Source of the DNA: WHSO01 sp963732875
GTDB taxonomy: Bacteria; Pseudomonadota; Alphaproteobacteria; SMXQ01
Direction: 5' to 3'
Assembly (NCBI GenBank): GCA_963732875.1
Contig: CAVTBD010000002.1
Coordinates: 2,170,001 to 2,234,000 of the forward strand
Length of the DNA: 64,000 bases
The position numbers were made by a program, and so were the translations under genes. The notes under the pieces are model-generated. The model saw only the letters and a program-made list of their open reading frames with translations. It had not been told where the DNA came from and did no database searches. Shown here piece after piece: positions 1-7,173 of this stretch (position 1 is the first letter of the stretch; each line of letters begins with the position of its first letter).

Positions 1-239
1 GTGTAGCCGAAGTAGATCAGCATGTAGCGGCCGCGGAAATCCTTGTCGGTGACCGGCTTGCCGCTCTGGTCGGTGAGCGCGAACGGCCCACCCAGCTTGA
101 CCGCACCGGTGGCAATGGCGATCCCGGAGCTGGCCGGGACCGGGGCCGAGAACATCCGCACCGCCTTGACGGCGACGAACGCCACCAGCGCGCAGGCGGC
201 GACGCCGATGGCGAACAGGACGGGCTTGCTGAAACGCAT
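1..239 (-). CDS. SCO1/SenC-family copper chaperone, 5' part only (runs off the window)
   Basis: The first 79 codons of a membrane-anchored thioredoxin-fold protein of the SCO1/SenC family, which delivers copper to the CuA site of cytochrome oxidase or acts as a periplasmic thiol reductase. It starts with MRFSKPV and a hydrophobic N-terminal anchor (about residues 7-29). The family's opening strand follows (GGPFALTDQSGKPVTDKDF), then RGRYMLIYFGYT, which normally leads into the CPDVCP copper site; that site lies outside the window. The start is 9 bases after the stop of the cation efflux gene, so the two probably form one metal-handling transcript. Family assignment is firm from the conserved start; completeness cannot be judged. 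Confidence 0.85.
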   Translation of the reverse strand, partial: MRFSKPVLFAIGVAACALVAFVAVKAVRMFSAPVPASSGIAIATGAVKLGGPFALTDQSGKPVTDKDFRGRYMLIYFGY

Positions 240-248
240 GGAGAGGTT

Positions 249-935
249 TTAGTCCCTCGCGGCGACGGCCTCAACTGCCGTGCCGCTCTCCTTCCATTCG
301 GTGGCGGCATGCCGCAGCACAAGAATTCCGGCGTAGAGCGCAAGGCCCGCCATGACGGCGGCAACCGCGAGGTCCGGCCACCTGGTTCCGGTCGCGAATA
401 CGCCCGAGGCCGCGGCGACGACGGCGAGGTTGCTAATGGCGTCATTGCGCGAGCACAGCCAGACCGAGCGCGCGTTGGCGTCGCCGCGCCGGAACCGGAA
501 CAGAATCACCACACAGGCCACGTTCACGGCGAGTGCGAGCAAGCCGACCGCGCCCATGGTCGCGAATGCGGGCACGCCGCCGTGCGCCACTTTCCATGCG
601 CTCGCGCCGATCACCCAGAGGCCGAAGCCGGTCATCGCAGCCCCCTTGGCGAAGGCGGCGCCGGTACGCCAGCGCGCCGCCATGCCGAGCACCGCAAGGG
701 TGATCGCGTAATTCGCCGAGTCCCCGAAGAAATCTACCGCGTCAGCCTGAAGGGACATGGAGCCGGCGGCAAGACCAGCGGCCGCTTCAACCATGAACAT
801 GAAGAGGTTGAGCCCGAGCACCACCCATAAGGCGCGCCGGAACCGGTCATCGCCGGGTGCGAGCTCCGGCGGGACGCAGCAGGAATCGGGCGTGGGCGCG
901 GACGCGCAGCAGTTGTCGTGATCGTTACAGGTCAC
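249..935 (-). CDS. Cation diffusion facilitator-type transporter with Cys-rich N-terminus
   Basis: A 228-residue six-helix membrane protein of the cation diffusion facilitator superfamily (export of Zn, Co or Cd from the cytoplasm). Transmembrane helix 2 carries the acidic set Asp65, Asp68, Asp72 (QADAVDFFGDSANY) and helix 5 carries CSRNDAISN (Asp165), in place of the HxxxD pairs of classical members. The cytoplasmic C-terminal domain of larger members is absent. The N-terminus has Cys at 3, 9, 10, 19 and 20 plus His6, a likely metal-binding tail. I chose the GTG at 935. The frame stays open upstream to an ATG at 1037, but that extension is Arg-rich and unlike the family. A -35-like TTGACT (965-970) with CAGATT at 942-947 would put transcription start almost on the GTG, suggesting a leaderless message (inference). 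Confidence 0.8.
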   Translation of the reverse strand: MTCNDHDNCCASAPTPDSCCVPPELAPGDDRFRRALWVVLGLNLFMFMVEAAAGLAAGSMSLQADAVDFFGDSANYAITLAVLGMAARWRTGAAFAKGAAMTGFGLWVIGASAWKVAHGGVPAFATMGAVGLLALAVNVACVVILFRFRRGDANARSVWLCSRNDAISNLAVVAAASGVFATGTRWPDLAVAAVMAGLALYAGILVLRHAATEWKESGTAVEAVAARD

Positions 936-1063
936 GTGCTCAATCTGGTACCCGGCGCCCGGTGAGTCAACCGTAACGACCCGCCCTGCCTTGACACGGC
1001 GCCGCCCCCTCCGCACCATCGGCGCCCGCCATCGCACGAAACCCGCAGGAGAGTCAGCCGACC

Positions 1064-1936
1064 ATGCCGCCCGTCTTTCGCGACTACGACCAGCAGGCGC
1101 TGGAGCGCCAGTACACCGTGACCAGCGCCGACATCCGCCCGTTGCGCGATGCCCGCGAAGCGCGCGTCACGGCGCTCAACGAGGACGTGCGCGCGACCCG
1201 GCCCCGGCTGCTCGATTTCGTCTACGGCCTGCACCCGCGCGAGCGCATCGACCTCTATCCCACCGAGGACGATTTCGCGCCGCTGGTGGTGTTCATCCAC
1301 GGCGGCTACTGGAAGAGCCGGTCCAAGGACCAGTTCGCCTATCTCGCGCCGACCTTCACCGACCGGGGACTGAACTTCGCCACCGTCGGCTACCCGCTTG
1401 CGCCCGAGGCGCGGCTGACCGACATCGTCGAGAGCTGCCGGCGCGCGATCCACTGGCTGCTGAACTACCCCTCCGGGCTGCGCTTCGACCCCACCCGCGT
1501 CCACGTGATCGGCCATTCGGCCGGCGGCCACCTGGCCGCGATGATGATGGCGACGGACTGGACGCGCTACGCGCTGCCGGCGGGCACCATCAAGAGCGCG
1601 ACCTGCGTGTCGGGCCTCTACGATCTCGCGCCGCTGCGCCTGGTCGAGCAGATCAGGGAGTTGTGCATTGATGCGGGCGAGGTCGAGCGCCTGTCGCCAG
1701 CGCGCCTGTCGCCGCCCGTGCGCGGACACCTGGTCGTTGCCGTGGGCGACGCGGAGAGCGACGAGTTCAAGCGCCATACCGCGGAGCTGGCGTCGTCGTG
1801 GCGCAAGCGCGGGATCCGGGTGGCCAACCCGGCGATCCCCGGGCGCCACCACTTCGACGTGCTGGACGCGCTGATTGACCCGACGGCTGCCCTGCACAAG
1901 GCGGCGATGGCCGCCATCCGCGCCCCGCGCGCCTGA
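1064..1936 (+). CDS. Alpha/beta hydrolase, kynurenine formamidase/esterase type
   Basis: A 290-residue cytoplasmic alpha/beta hydrolase. The oxyanion motif is HGGYW (79-83), characteristic of arylformamidase-like esterases, and the nucleophile elbow is GHSAGG with Ser152. The C-terminal catalytic His is probably in GRHHFD (about 262-263), with an acidic residue in the VGDAESDEF stretch. The start is preceded by AGGAGAG. A TTGACA (991-996) 17 bases from CACCAT is a weak possible promoter. It diverges from the cation efflux gene and stands before a class II aldolase with its own promoter. Substrate unknown: arylformamidase proper is possible, but no other kynurenine-pathway gene is nearby. Confidence 0.85.
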   Translation: MPPVFRDYDQQALERQYTVTSADIRPLRDAREARVTALNEDVRATRPRLLDFVYGLHPRERIDLYPTEDDFAPLVVFIHGGYWKSRSKDQFAYLAPTFTDRGLNFATVGYPLAPEARLTDIVESCRRAIHWLLNYPSGLRFDPTRVHVIGHSAGGHLAAMMMATDWTRYALPAGTIKSATCVSGLYDLAPLRLVEQIRELCIDAGEVERLSPARLSPPVRGHLVVAVGDAESDEFKRHTAELASSWRKRGIRVANPAIPGRHHFDVLDALIDPTAALHKAAMAAIRAPRA

Positions 1937-1946
1937 CGCCCCACCG

Positions 1947-1984
1947 CAAATTGATGGGGCCCGGGCAAATTGACGGGGCCCGGG
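1947..1984 (+). repeat. Two tandem 19-bp repeats over a promoter
   Basis: The 19-mer beginning CAAATTGA and ending GGGGCCCGGG occurs twice head to tail (1947-1965 and 1966-1984), with one T/C difference. The second copy supplies the -35 element of the promoter for the downstream aldolase gene, so the repeat could be an operator or simply a duplicated -35 region. Confidence 0.75.
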
Positions 1985-1998
1985 ACCGGGCCTAGAGT
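1970..1998 (+). promoter_or_regulatory. Predicted sigma-70 promoter for the class II aldolase gene
   Basis: TTGACG (1970-1975), a 17-base spacer and TAGAGT (1993-1998), about 60 bases before the aldolase start. The same arrangement and a similar TAGAGTTC context occur before the transposase at 63379-63407. Prediction only. Confidence 0.55.
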
Positions 1999-2059
1999 TC
2001 GGGCAAAAGAAGCGCGGGCGGGAACCCGTGCCCCACCCACCGCCCGAGGGAGGCAGACC

Positions 2060-2839
2060 ATGTGCGCAAGCCCCGTGATCAAGCGTATCGACGACGACGC
2101 CCCGATGACCGAGGCGGAATGGAACATCCGCGTCGATCTCGCCGCGTGCTACCGGCTGGTCGCCCATTTCGACATGGACGACCTGTTCGCGACCCATATC
2201 TCGGCGCGCGTGCCCGGGCGCGAGGAGCACTTCCTGATCAATCCCTACAGCGTGCACTTCAGCGAGGTGACGGCGTCGAACTTGGTCAAGGTCGACCTCG
2301 AGGGCAACATCGTCCAGGACACCGACCACGTCATCAACCCGGCGGGCTTCGTGATCCATTCGGCGATCCACGGCGCGCGGCCCGACGCCAAGTGCGTGCT
2401 GCATACTCACACGGTCGCGGGCATGGCGATCGCCACCATGGCCACCGGGCTGCAGCCGTGGTCGCAAAAGGCGACCCGCTACCACAAGCGGCTCGCCTAT
2501 CACGACTTCGAGGGCAAGGCCCAGGACCTCGACGAACGGTCGCGGCTGGTGCGCGACCTCGGCGACAAGAATTACCTGGTGCTGCGCAACCACGGCCTGC
2601 TGGTATGCGCGCCCACCATCCCCCAGGCGTTCAAGGAAATGTACGCCATGGAGAAGGCGTGCAAGACCCAGCTCGCGGTCATGGCGGCGGGGGGCGAGAT
2701 CATCAAGCTCTCCGACAACCTGCTCGAGCACACCGCCCAGCAGTTCGAGAGCGACGCCAGGGTGACGAAGGAGCGCCCGTCGGGCTGGCCGTCGCTCAAG
2801 AAGATGCTCGACCGGGTGAGCCCGGGCTACGACCAATAA
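2060..2839 (+). CDS. Class II aldolase/adducin-domain protein
   Basis: A 259-residue cytoplasmic protein of the class II aldolase/adducin fold, a Zn-dependent family acting on sugar phosphates or small hydroxy acids. The metal ligands are visible as HTH (His115, His117) and NHG (His178). The start ATG at 2060 has GAGGGAGG just upstream; the frame is open further upstream, but that stretch covers the promoter. A strong terminator follows, so the gene is a single transcription unit. Members of this subgroup are often annotated only as class II aldolase; nothing nearby tells the substrate. Confidence 0.88.
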   Translation: MCASPVIKRIDDDAPMTEAEWNIRVDLAACYRLVAHFDMDDLFATHISARVPGREEHFLINPYSVHFSEVTASNLVKVDLEGNIVQDTDHVINPAGFVIHSAIHGARPDAKCVLHTHTVAGMAIATMATGLQPWSQKATRYHKRLAYHDFEGKAQDLDERSRLVRDLGDKNYLVLRNHGLLVCAPTIPQAFKEMYAMEKACKTQLAVMAAGGEIIKLSDNLLEHTAQQFESDARVTKERPSGWPSLKKMLDRVSPGYDQ

Positions 2840-2848
2840 CAAGCCGAA

Positions 2849-2912
2849 GGGCCGGATGTTGTCATCCGGCCCCTGCAGGGAGGGCCCCCGTTTGCGGGGG
2901 CCTTCGCTTTTT
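2849..2912 (+). terminator. Double-hairpin terminator after the aldolase gene
   Basis: A perfect 10-bp stem with a 4-base loop (2849-2872) is followed by a GC-rich stem GGCCCCCG/CGGGGGCC (2883-2902), then TTCGCTTTTT. The second hairpin plus T-run is a standard rho-independent terminator. It also separates the aldolase from the convergent EAL gene. Confidence 0.85.
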
Positions 2913-2920
2913 CCAAAAAG

Positions 2921-4189
2921 CTAGGCGGCGCCGAAGGCGGCGACGTTGGAGCGCTGCGGCCGGCCGTTCTCGCGCTCGATGCGCGCGAGGATCGCCTCGT
3001 CGGCGACCGGCTTGGAGAAGAAGTAGCCCTGCCCGTACTCGCACTGCAGGTCGCGCAGGAGCGTCATCTGCTCGGGCTGCTCGATGCCCTCGGCGACGAT
3101 GTCGAGGCCGAGGTTGTGGGCAAGGCCCGCGACCGCGCGCACCACTTCCATGGAGCCCGCGTTGAGCGTCGCCGTGGACACGAACGAGCGGTCGATCTTG
3201 AGCGTGTCGATGTGAAATCGGTGCAGGTAGCTGAGCGACGAATACCCGGTGCCGAAATCGTCGATCGCGACCTCGAGCCCGATCGCCTTGACGCCGTTGA
3301 GCGTTACGGCGGCGCGGGACGGGTTGTCCATCAGCAGGCTTTCGGTGATCTCGAGCTTGATCTGCTCCGGGTTCACGCCGGTCTCGTCGATGATGTTGGA
3401 GATGTTGCGCACCAGGTCGATGTCGGAGAACTGGCGCGAGGACAGGTTGATCGACATGAACAGGGGCGGTGCGTCGGCATTCATGGACTCCAACCGGTCC
3501 TGGAAACGCATCAGCGCGCCGCACGCCTCCTCCAGCACCCACAGGCCCATAGGGATGATGAGGCCGGTCTCCTCGCTGAAGCCGATGAAGTCCTTGGGAT
3601 AGATCAGGCCGCGCTCGGGATGGTTCCAGCGCAGGAGCGCCTCGAGGCCGGCGGTGGTACCGCTGCGCAGGTCGAGGATCGGCTGGTAGTGGAGCACGAA
3701 TTCCCGGTTGATGAGGGCCTTGTTGATCTGGTCCTCGAACTTGAGCTTGCGCATGGCGCGCTCGCGGTGACGCGTGAGCGACATGTCCGCGTTCAGGAGC
3801 GCGGGCGCCGTTTCGTCGTCGTGGTCGCCCTCGCCGACGATACGGCTCTGGAACGCGCGGAACCGCTCCAGGATGTTGCGGACAAAGAAGCTCAGCAGGG
3901 GGTCGGCCTGCTCGAACTTCTCGCGCAGCTGGTCGAGGCTGATGACCACGAGCACCGTTTCCTCGGTGGCGACGGCGCTGCTCGCGCGCACCTCGCCGTC
4001 GATCAGGGCCATCTCGCCGAACAGCTCACCCTCGCCGAGGGTGGCGATGGTGATCTTGCGGCCCTGGCGCAGGGCGGAGATTTCGACCATGCCGCGCTCG
4101 ATGACGTAGGCGCAGTTGCCGGGCTCTCCCTCACGAAAGACGTGGGAGCCGGGCTGGTGCTCTTCTCTATAGACGGATTCTTTCAACAT
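2921..4189 (-). CDS. Cyclic-nucleotide-binding domain / EAL phosphodiesterase
   Basis: A 422-residue soluble protein. Residues about 10-115 form a cNMP-binding domain with the phosphate-binding cassette at about 52-74 (GELFGEMALIDGEVRASSA). Residues about 150-405 form an EAL domain. The EAL domain looks catalytically complete for c-di-GMP hydrolysis: EALLRW (EAL at 183-185), ITES, DDFGTGYSSL (310-319), Lys331 in KIDRSFV, and AEGIE (366-370). It therefore probably lowers c-di-GMP under control of cAMP, cGMP or a related ligand. There is no GGDEF domain or membrane segment. The start ATG is the first Met of the cNMP domain. It diverges from the LOG-family gene across 156 bases. Confidence 0.9.
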   Translation of the reverse strand: MLKESVYREEHQPGSHVFREGEPGNCAYVIERGMVEISALRQGRKITIATLGEGELFGEMALIDGEVRASSAVATEETVLVVISLDQLREKFEQADPLLSFFVRNILERFRAFQSRIVGEGDHDDETAPALLNADMSLTRHRERAMRKLKFEDQINKALINREFVLHYQPILDLRSGTTAGLEALLRWNHPERGLIYPKDFIGFSEETGLIIPMGLWVLEEACGALMRFQDRLESMNADAPPLFMSINLSSRQFSDIDLVRNISNIIDETGVNPEQIKLEITESLLMDNPSRAAVTLNGVKAIGLEVAIDDFGTGYSSLSYLHRFHIDTLKIDRSFVSTATLNAGSMEVVRAVAGLAHNLGLDIVAEGIEQPEQMTLLRDLQCEYGQGYFFSKPVADEAILARIERENGRPQRSNVAAFGAA

Positions 4190-4345
4190 ACGGCGATACC
4201 TACCGCGACGCGGCTCCTACCTGGACCACCACATGATCGCCCGCAAAGCTGAAGAATTGGTTACTCCCCGAGGGAACCCGCGGGGTGCCGCGCGCGGTCC
4301 GGGGCTTTGCGCTATGATCGCGATCCCCCGCCATAATATCTGCAT

Positions 4346-5254
4346 ATGGATCGCATCATGCCCAGACCGCCCTCGAAATCCGCCAGAAAGACCGCGCGCA
4401 AGACCGCCCCGGAACATTCGCCCCTCGCCTTCCTCGACCGCGAGTTCCTGACCAGCCCGGACGCGCGTACGCTGCGCATCCTCTCGGAGTACCTCGAGCC
4501 CGCCAAACGCTTCGAAGAGCACGACGTGCGCGACACCATCTGCTTCTTCGGCTCGGCGCGCATCAGGTCGGCGGAGGATTCCGCGCGCGAGCTGATCGCG
4601 GCGCGCAAGGCGCGCCAGGGCGTGGCAGCGGCGCGCCAGCACGCCAGGATGTCGCGCTACTACGAGGAAACCCGCGAGCTCGCAGGGCGCCTGACCGAAT
4701 GGTCCAAGCAGCTGCCGGGCGGACGGCGCTTCGTGGTCTGCACCGGCGGCGGTCCCGGCATCATGGAGGCCGCCAACCGCGGCGCCTCGGAGGCGCGCGG
4801 CATCAACATCGGCCTCAACATCGCGCTGCCGTTCGAGCAGAAGCCCAACCCCTACTCGACCCACGCGCTGACCTTCCAGTTCCACTACTTCTTCATGCGC
4901 AAGTTCTGGTTCGCCTATTTCGCCAAGGCCATGGTTTTCATGCCGGGTGGCTTCGGCACGCTGGACGAGATGGCCGAGGTGCTGACGCTGTGCCAGACCC
5001 TCAAGCTCAAGAAGCGCATGCCGATGGTGCTCTACGGCACCGACTTCTGGCGCCGCACGCTCGACCTCAACGTGCTGGTGCAGTCGGGCACCGTCAGCCG
5101 CGACGACCTCGACCTGCTGCATCGCTCCGATTCGGTCGACGATGCGTTCGAGTTCATCACCACGGAGCTTTCCGGCGCGCCGCTGCGCGAGCCGGGCGGC
5201 ACGCTCACCCACAATGTCGGCGTCATCACCACACCCTACGCGCCGGCGCGCTAG
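4346..5254 (+). CDS. LOG-family protein (TIGR00730-type, lysine decarboxylase-like fold)
   Basis: A 302-residue cytoplasmic protein with the two signatures of the LOG (cytokinin-activating nucleotide phosphoribohydrolase) family: GGGPGIMEAANRG (134-146) and PGGFGTLDE (200-208). Known members hydrolyse nucleoside monophosphates to base and ribose 5-phosphate. This one is longer than the ~190-residue plant-type enzymes, with a basic N-terminal extension, as in the bacterial subgroup with a central insertion. The start could be the ATG at 4346 or 4358 (MPRPPSK); neither has a strong ribosome site. It is monocistronic. Confidence 0.82.
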   Translation: MDRIMPRPPSKSARKTARKTAPEHSPLAFLDREFLTSPDARTLRILSEYLEPAKRFEEHDVRDTICFFGSARIRSAEDSARELIAARKARQGVAAARQHARMSRYYEETRELAGRLTEWSKQLPGGRRFVVCTGGGPGIMEAANRGASEARGINIGLNIALPFEQKPNPYSTHALTFQFHYFFMRKFWFAYFAKAMVFMPGGFGTLDEMAEVLTLCQTLKLKKRMPMVLYGTDFWRRTLDLNVLVQSGTVSRDDLDLLHRSDSVDDAFEFITTELSGAPLREPGGTLTHNVGVITTPYAPAR

Positions 5255-5259
5255 CACAC

Positions 5260-5293
5260 AAAAAAGGGGCCGGCACCGAATGGTACCGACCCC
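5260..5293 (-). terminator. Terminator for the lipoprotein gene
   Basis: On the minus strand a 12-bp stem with two mismatches and a 4-base loop (5266-5293) runs into six T residues (5260-5265). It lies between the convergent LOG and lipoprotein genes. A second GC stem at 5308-5335 lies just upstream on the same transcript. Confidence 0.65.
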
Positions 5294-5346
5294 AGTGCTC
5301 TGGGACTGCGCCGCCCGGGAGGGAAAAGGCGGCGCCCACGGAGCTC

Positions 5347-5880
5347 CTACTGATTCTGACTGACGATCTTCCAGGTGCCGTCGGGCTGGCGGCAGGCGGT
5401 GCCGTAGGCCTGCTGGGTCTTGCCGCCGACCGTCACGGTCTGCTGATACTCACGGCAATAGGTACCGTTGGCTTCCTGATAGGTCTTGGTCGGCGTGATC
5501 GTGCCGGAATGGTTGTTGTCTGGGTTGACCCACTTGCTGCTCTTGCCGGCCGGCTGGTACTCGAGCGCCTCCTGGGCGGTATGGGCGGCGGCGATCTTGT
5601 CGGCGCGGTCAAGCGACTGGCCCGCCTCCGAGCCGACATAGGCGCCGAGCAGCGTGCCGAGGCCGATCATGATGCCCTGGCCGGTGCCCCTGCCGAAGGC
5701 CGAGCCGGCGAGGCCGCCGGCGACCGCACCGAGAATGGTGCCGCCGGTCTGCTTGGGCCCGGGGTTGTCGGTCGAGCACGCGCCGAGCGCGAGCGCAGCG
5801 GCAACAGCCGCCGCCACTGTGGCACGCGACGCGGTGCGCTTGAACGCGGGGATACTGTCGTTGGAAGTCGTAGTCGTCAT
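5347..5880 (-). CDS. Glycine-zipper surface lipoprotein (17-kDa antigen-like)
   Basis: A 177-residue predicted outer-membrane lipoprotein. After a basic and hydrophobic leader, the lipobox LALGAC puts the lipidated Cys at 35. A glycine-zipper segment follows (about 44-85, with GTILGAVAGGLAGSAFG), then a C-terminal domain with TYCREYQQTVTVGGKTQQAYGTAC-like strands typical of RT0821/Lpp0805 surface proteins. The start at 5880 is favoured because GGAGAG lies 7-10 bases before it; an ATG at 5970 would add 30 residues unlike a signal peptide. The family is structural and poorly characterised. It diverges from the PepSY/two-component operon, and the phased operator at 6012-6050 lies in the shared upstream region. 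Confidence 0.82.
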   Translation of the reverse strand: MTTTTSNDSIPAFKRTASRATVAAAVAAALALGACSTDNPGPKQTGGTILGAVAGGLAGSAFGRGTGQGIMIGLGTLLGAYVGSEAGQSLDRADKIAAAHTAQEALEYQPAGKSSKWVNPDNNHSGTITPTKTYQEANGTYCREYQQTVTVGGKTQQAYGTACRQPDGTWKIVSQNQ

Positions 5881-6011
5881 CTGGTTTCTCTCCTGTCTCC
5901 AGAGCGCGGCCCGTCCGGTTGTGAATACATCTGCCTGAAACGTCGTCTGCTTGAGCGCGGTCTTGCGCATGGACGGGCCGCAGTCGATGGCGCAATACTG
6001 CCGAGGCGTGG

Positions 6012-6050
6012 CTGAAACGATCCTGAACAGTCCGTTCAGCGGGGGTTCAG
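6012..6050 (+). promoter_or_regulatory. Four phased half-sites, candidate operator of the adjacent response regulator
   Basis: Hexamers CTGAAA (6012), CTGAAC (6023), GTTCAG (6034) and GTTCAG (6045) start exactly 11 bases apart: two inverted copies followed by two direct copies. OmpR/PhoP-type regulators bind direct hexamer repeats with 11-bp period. A possible -10 (TAAACC, 6062-6067) begins 11 bases after the last half-site, as at PhoP-activated promoters lacking a -35. Binding by the regulator encoded at 6502 is inferred. Confidence 0.6.
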
Positions 6051-6074
6051 CTTGGGGGGCCTAAACCGGCGCTT

Positions 6075-6491
6075 ATGAGGCATTTTCCGGTCCTTTCCCT
6101 GTGCGTTGCCGTTGCGGTGGCGGGCGCCCTCGGGCTCGCCGCGAGCGGCCCCGCGCGGGCGCTCGACGGCGACGGGCTCCACCCCGTCCAGAGCCGCAAC
6201 GGCGGCCCCGGGCTGGCGGCGCCGTTCGTGCCGACGCTGCCGCCCAACCCCGAACGGCGCGGCCCGAACCGGGCGCGCGACGCGGTGCAGCGTGGCGAGA
6301 TTCGCCCGCTGGAGGAAGTAACGGCGCGGGTCCAGCAAAGGTTCCCGGGCCGGCTGCTCGACGCACACCTGGAGCAGGAGGGCGGGCGCTGGGTGTATTA
6401 TCTCAAGATGCTGACCCATGACGGACGCGTGCTGAACGTCGCGGTCGATGCCCGCACCGCCCGCGTGCTCGGCATCGCCGGCCGCAGGTAG
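6075..6491 (+). CDS. Secreted PepSY-domain protein
   Basis: A 138-residue exported protein with a clear signal peptide (about 1-29, cleavage after ARA) and a C-terminal PepSY domain (about 82-136, with VTARVQQRFPGRLLDAHLE and YYLKMLTHDGRVLNVAVDA). PepSY proteins are thought to inhibit proteases or sense the periplasm and are often encoded with two-component systems. The stop is 10 bases before the response-regulator start, so the three genes form one operon. There is little space between a likely -10 and the ATG and no clear ribosome site, so the message may be nearly leaderless. Confidence 0.85.
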   Translation: MRHFPVLSLCVAVAVAGALGLAASGPARALDGDGLHPVQSRNGGPGLAAPFVPTLPPNPERRGPNRARDAVQRGEIRPLEEVTARVQQRFPGRLLDAHLEQEGGRWVYYLKMLTHDGRVLNVAVDARTARVLGIAGRR

Positions 6492-6501
6492 GACGGACGC
6501 C

Positions 6502-7173
6502 GTGCGTATCCTGGTGGTCGAGGACGACGACGCGCTGCGCGCCCAGCTCGAGGGTGCGCTGCGCGAGGCGGGTTACGTGGTCGACGCCGCCGACAACGGC
6601 GAGGACGGCCACTTTCTCGGCGACACCGAACCCTATGACGCAGTGGTGCTCGATCTCGGCCTGCCGGCGCTCGACGGCATCACGGTGCTGTCGCGCTGGC
6701 GCGCCGACGAGCGCGTCATGCCGGTGCTGATCCTGACGGCGCGCGACCGCTGGCGCGAGAAGGTGGCGGGCTTCGATGCCGGCGCCGACGACTACCTCAC
6801 CAAACCGTTCCAGATGGAGGAGCTGCTCGCACGCATCCGCGCGCTGATCCGGCGCGCCTCGGGCCATGCCTCGGCGGTGATCGAATACGGCGATCTCGCC
6901 ATCGACACGCGCACCTCGCGCGTTACCGTCAAGGGCAAGCCGATCAAGCTCACCGGCCACGAATACAAGCTGCTGGCCTATCTCGCCCACGAGCGCGACC
7001 GCGTGGTATCGCGCACCGAGCTCACCGAGCACATCTACGACCAGGACTTCGACCTCGATTCCAACACGATCGAGGTGTTCATCGGCCGCTTGCGCCGCAA
7101 GCTCGGCACCGGCGCGATCGAGACCGTGCGGGGGCTCGGCTACCGGCTCGCCGCGCCCGATGCCAAGGCGTGA
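6502..7173 (+). CDS. OmpR/PhoP-family response regulator
   Basis: A 223-residue two-domain regulator. The receiver (1-118) has the acidic pocket Asp8/Asp9, phosphoacceptor Asp51 (VVLDLGLP), Thr79 and Lys101 (DDYLTKPF). The C-terminal winged helix (about 128-220) has the LTGHEYKLLAYLA and FIGRLRRKLG helices and ends TVRGLGYRL. The start is GTG at 6502 (MRILVVED by family alignment). It sits between the PepSY gene and its kinase, overlapping the latter by 14 bases. It probably autoregulates through the phased sites at 6012-6050 (inference). FeuP/PhoP-like systems in Alphaproteobacteria are the closest known type. Confidence 0.92.
   Translation: MRILVVEDDDALRAQLEGALREAGYVVDAADNGEDGHFLGDTEPYDAVVLDLGLPALDGITVLSRWRADERVMPVLILTARDRWREKVAGFDAGADDYLTKPFQMEELLARIRALIRRASGHASAVIEYGDLAIDTRTSRVTVKGKPIKLTGHEYKLLAYLAHERDRVVSRTELTEHIYDQDFDLDSNTIEVFIGRLRRKLGTGAIETVRGLGYRLAAPDAKA

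Noticed and set aside
932..2842. A 636-codon open frame on the minus strand
   Set aside because: It runs opposite the hydrolase and class II aldolase genes, both with clear motifs. It has no recognisable domain; high GC leaves such antisense frames open. The same applies to other long antisense frames, for example at 21594-23186 and 41801-44404.
5308..5335. GCGCCGCC/GGCGGCGC hairpin as a separate terminator
   Set aside because: No T-run on either strand and a 12-base loop. The neighbouring hairpin with six T residues is the better terminator, so this is only noted there.
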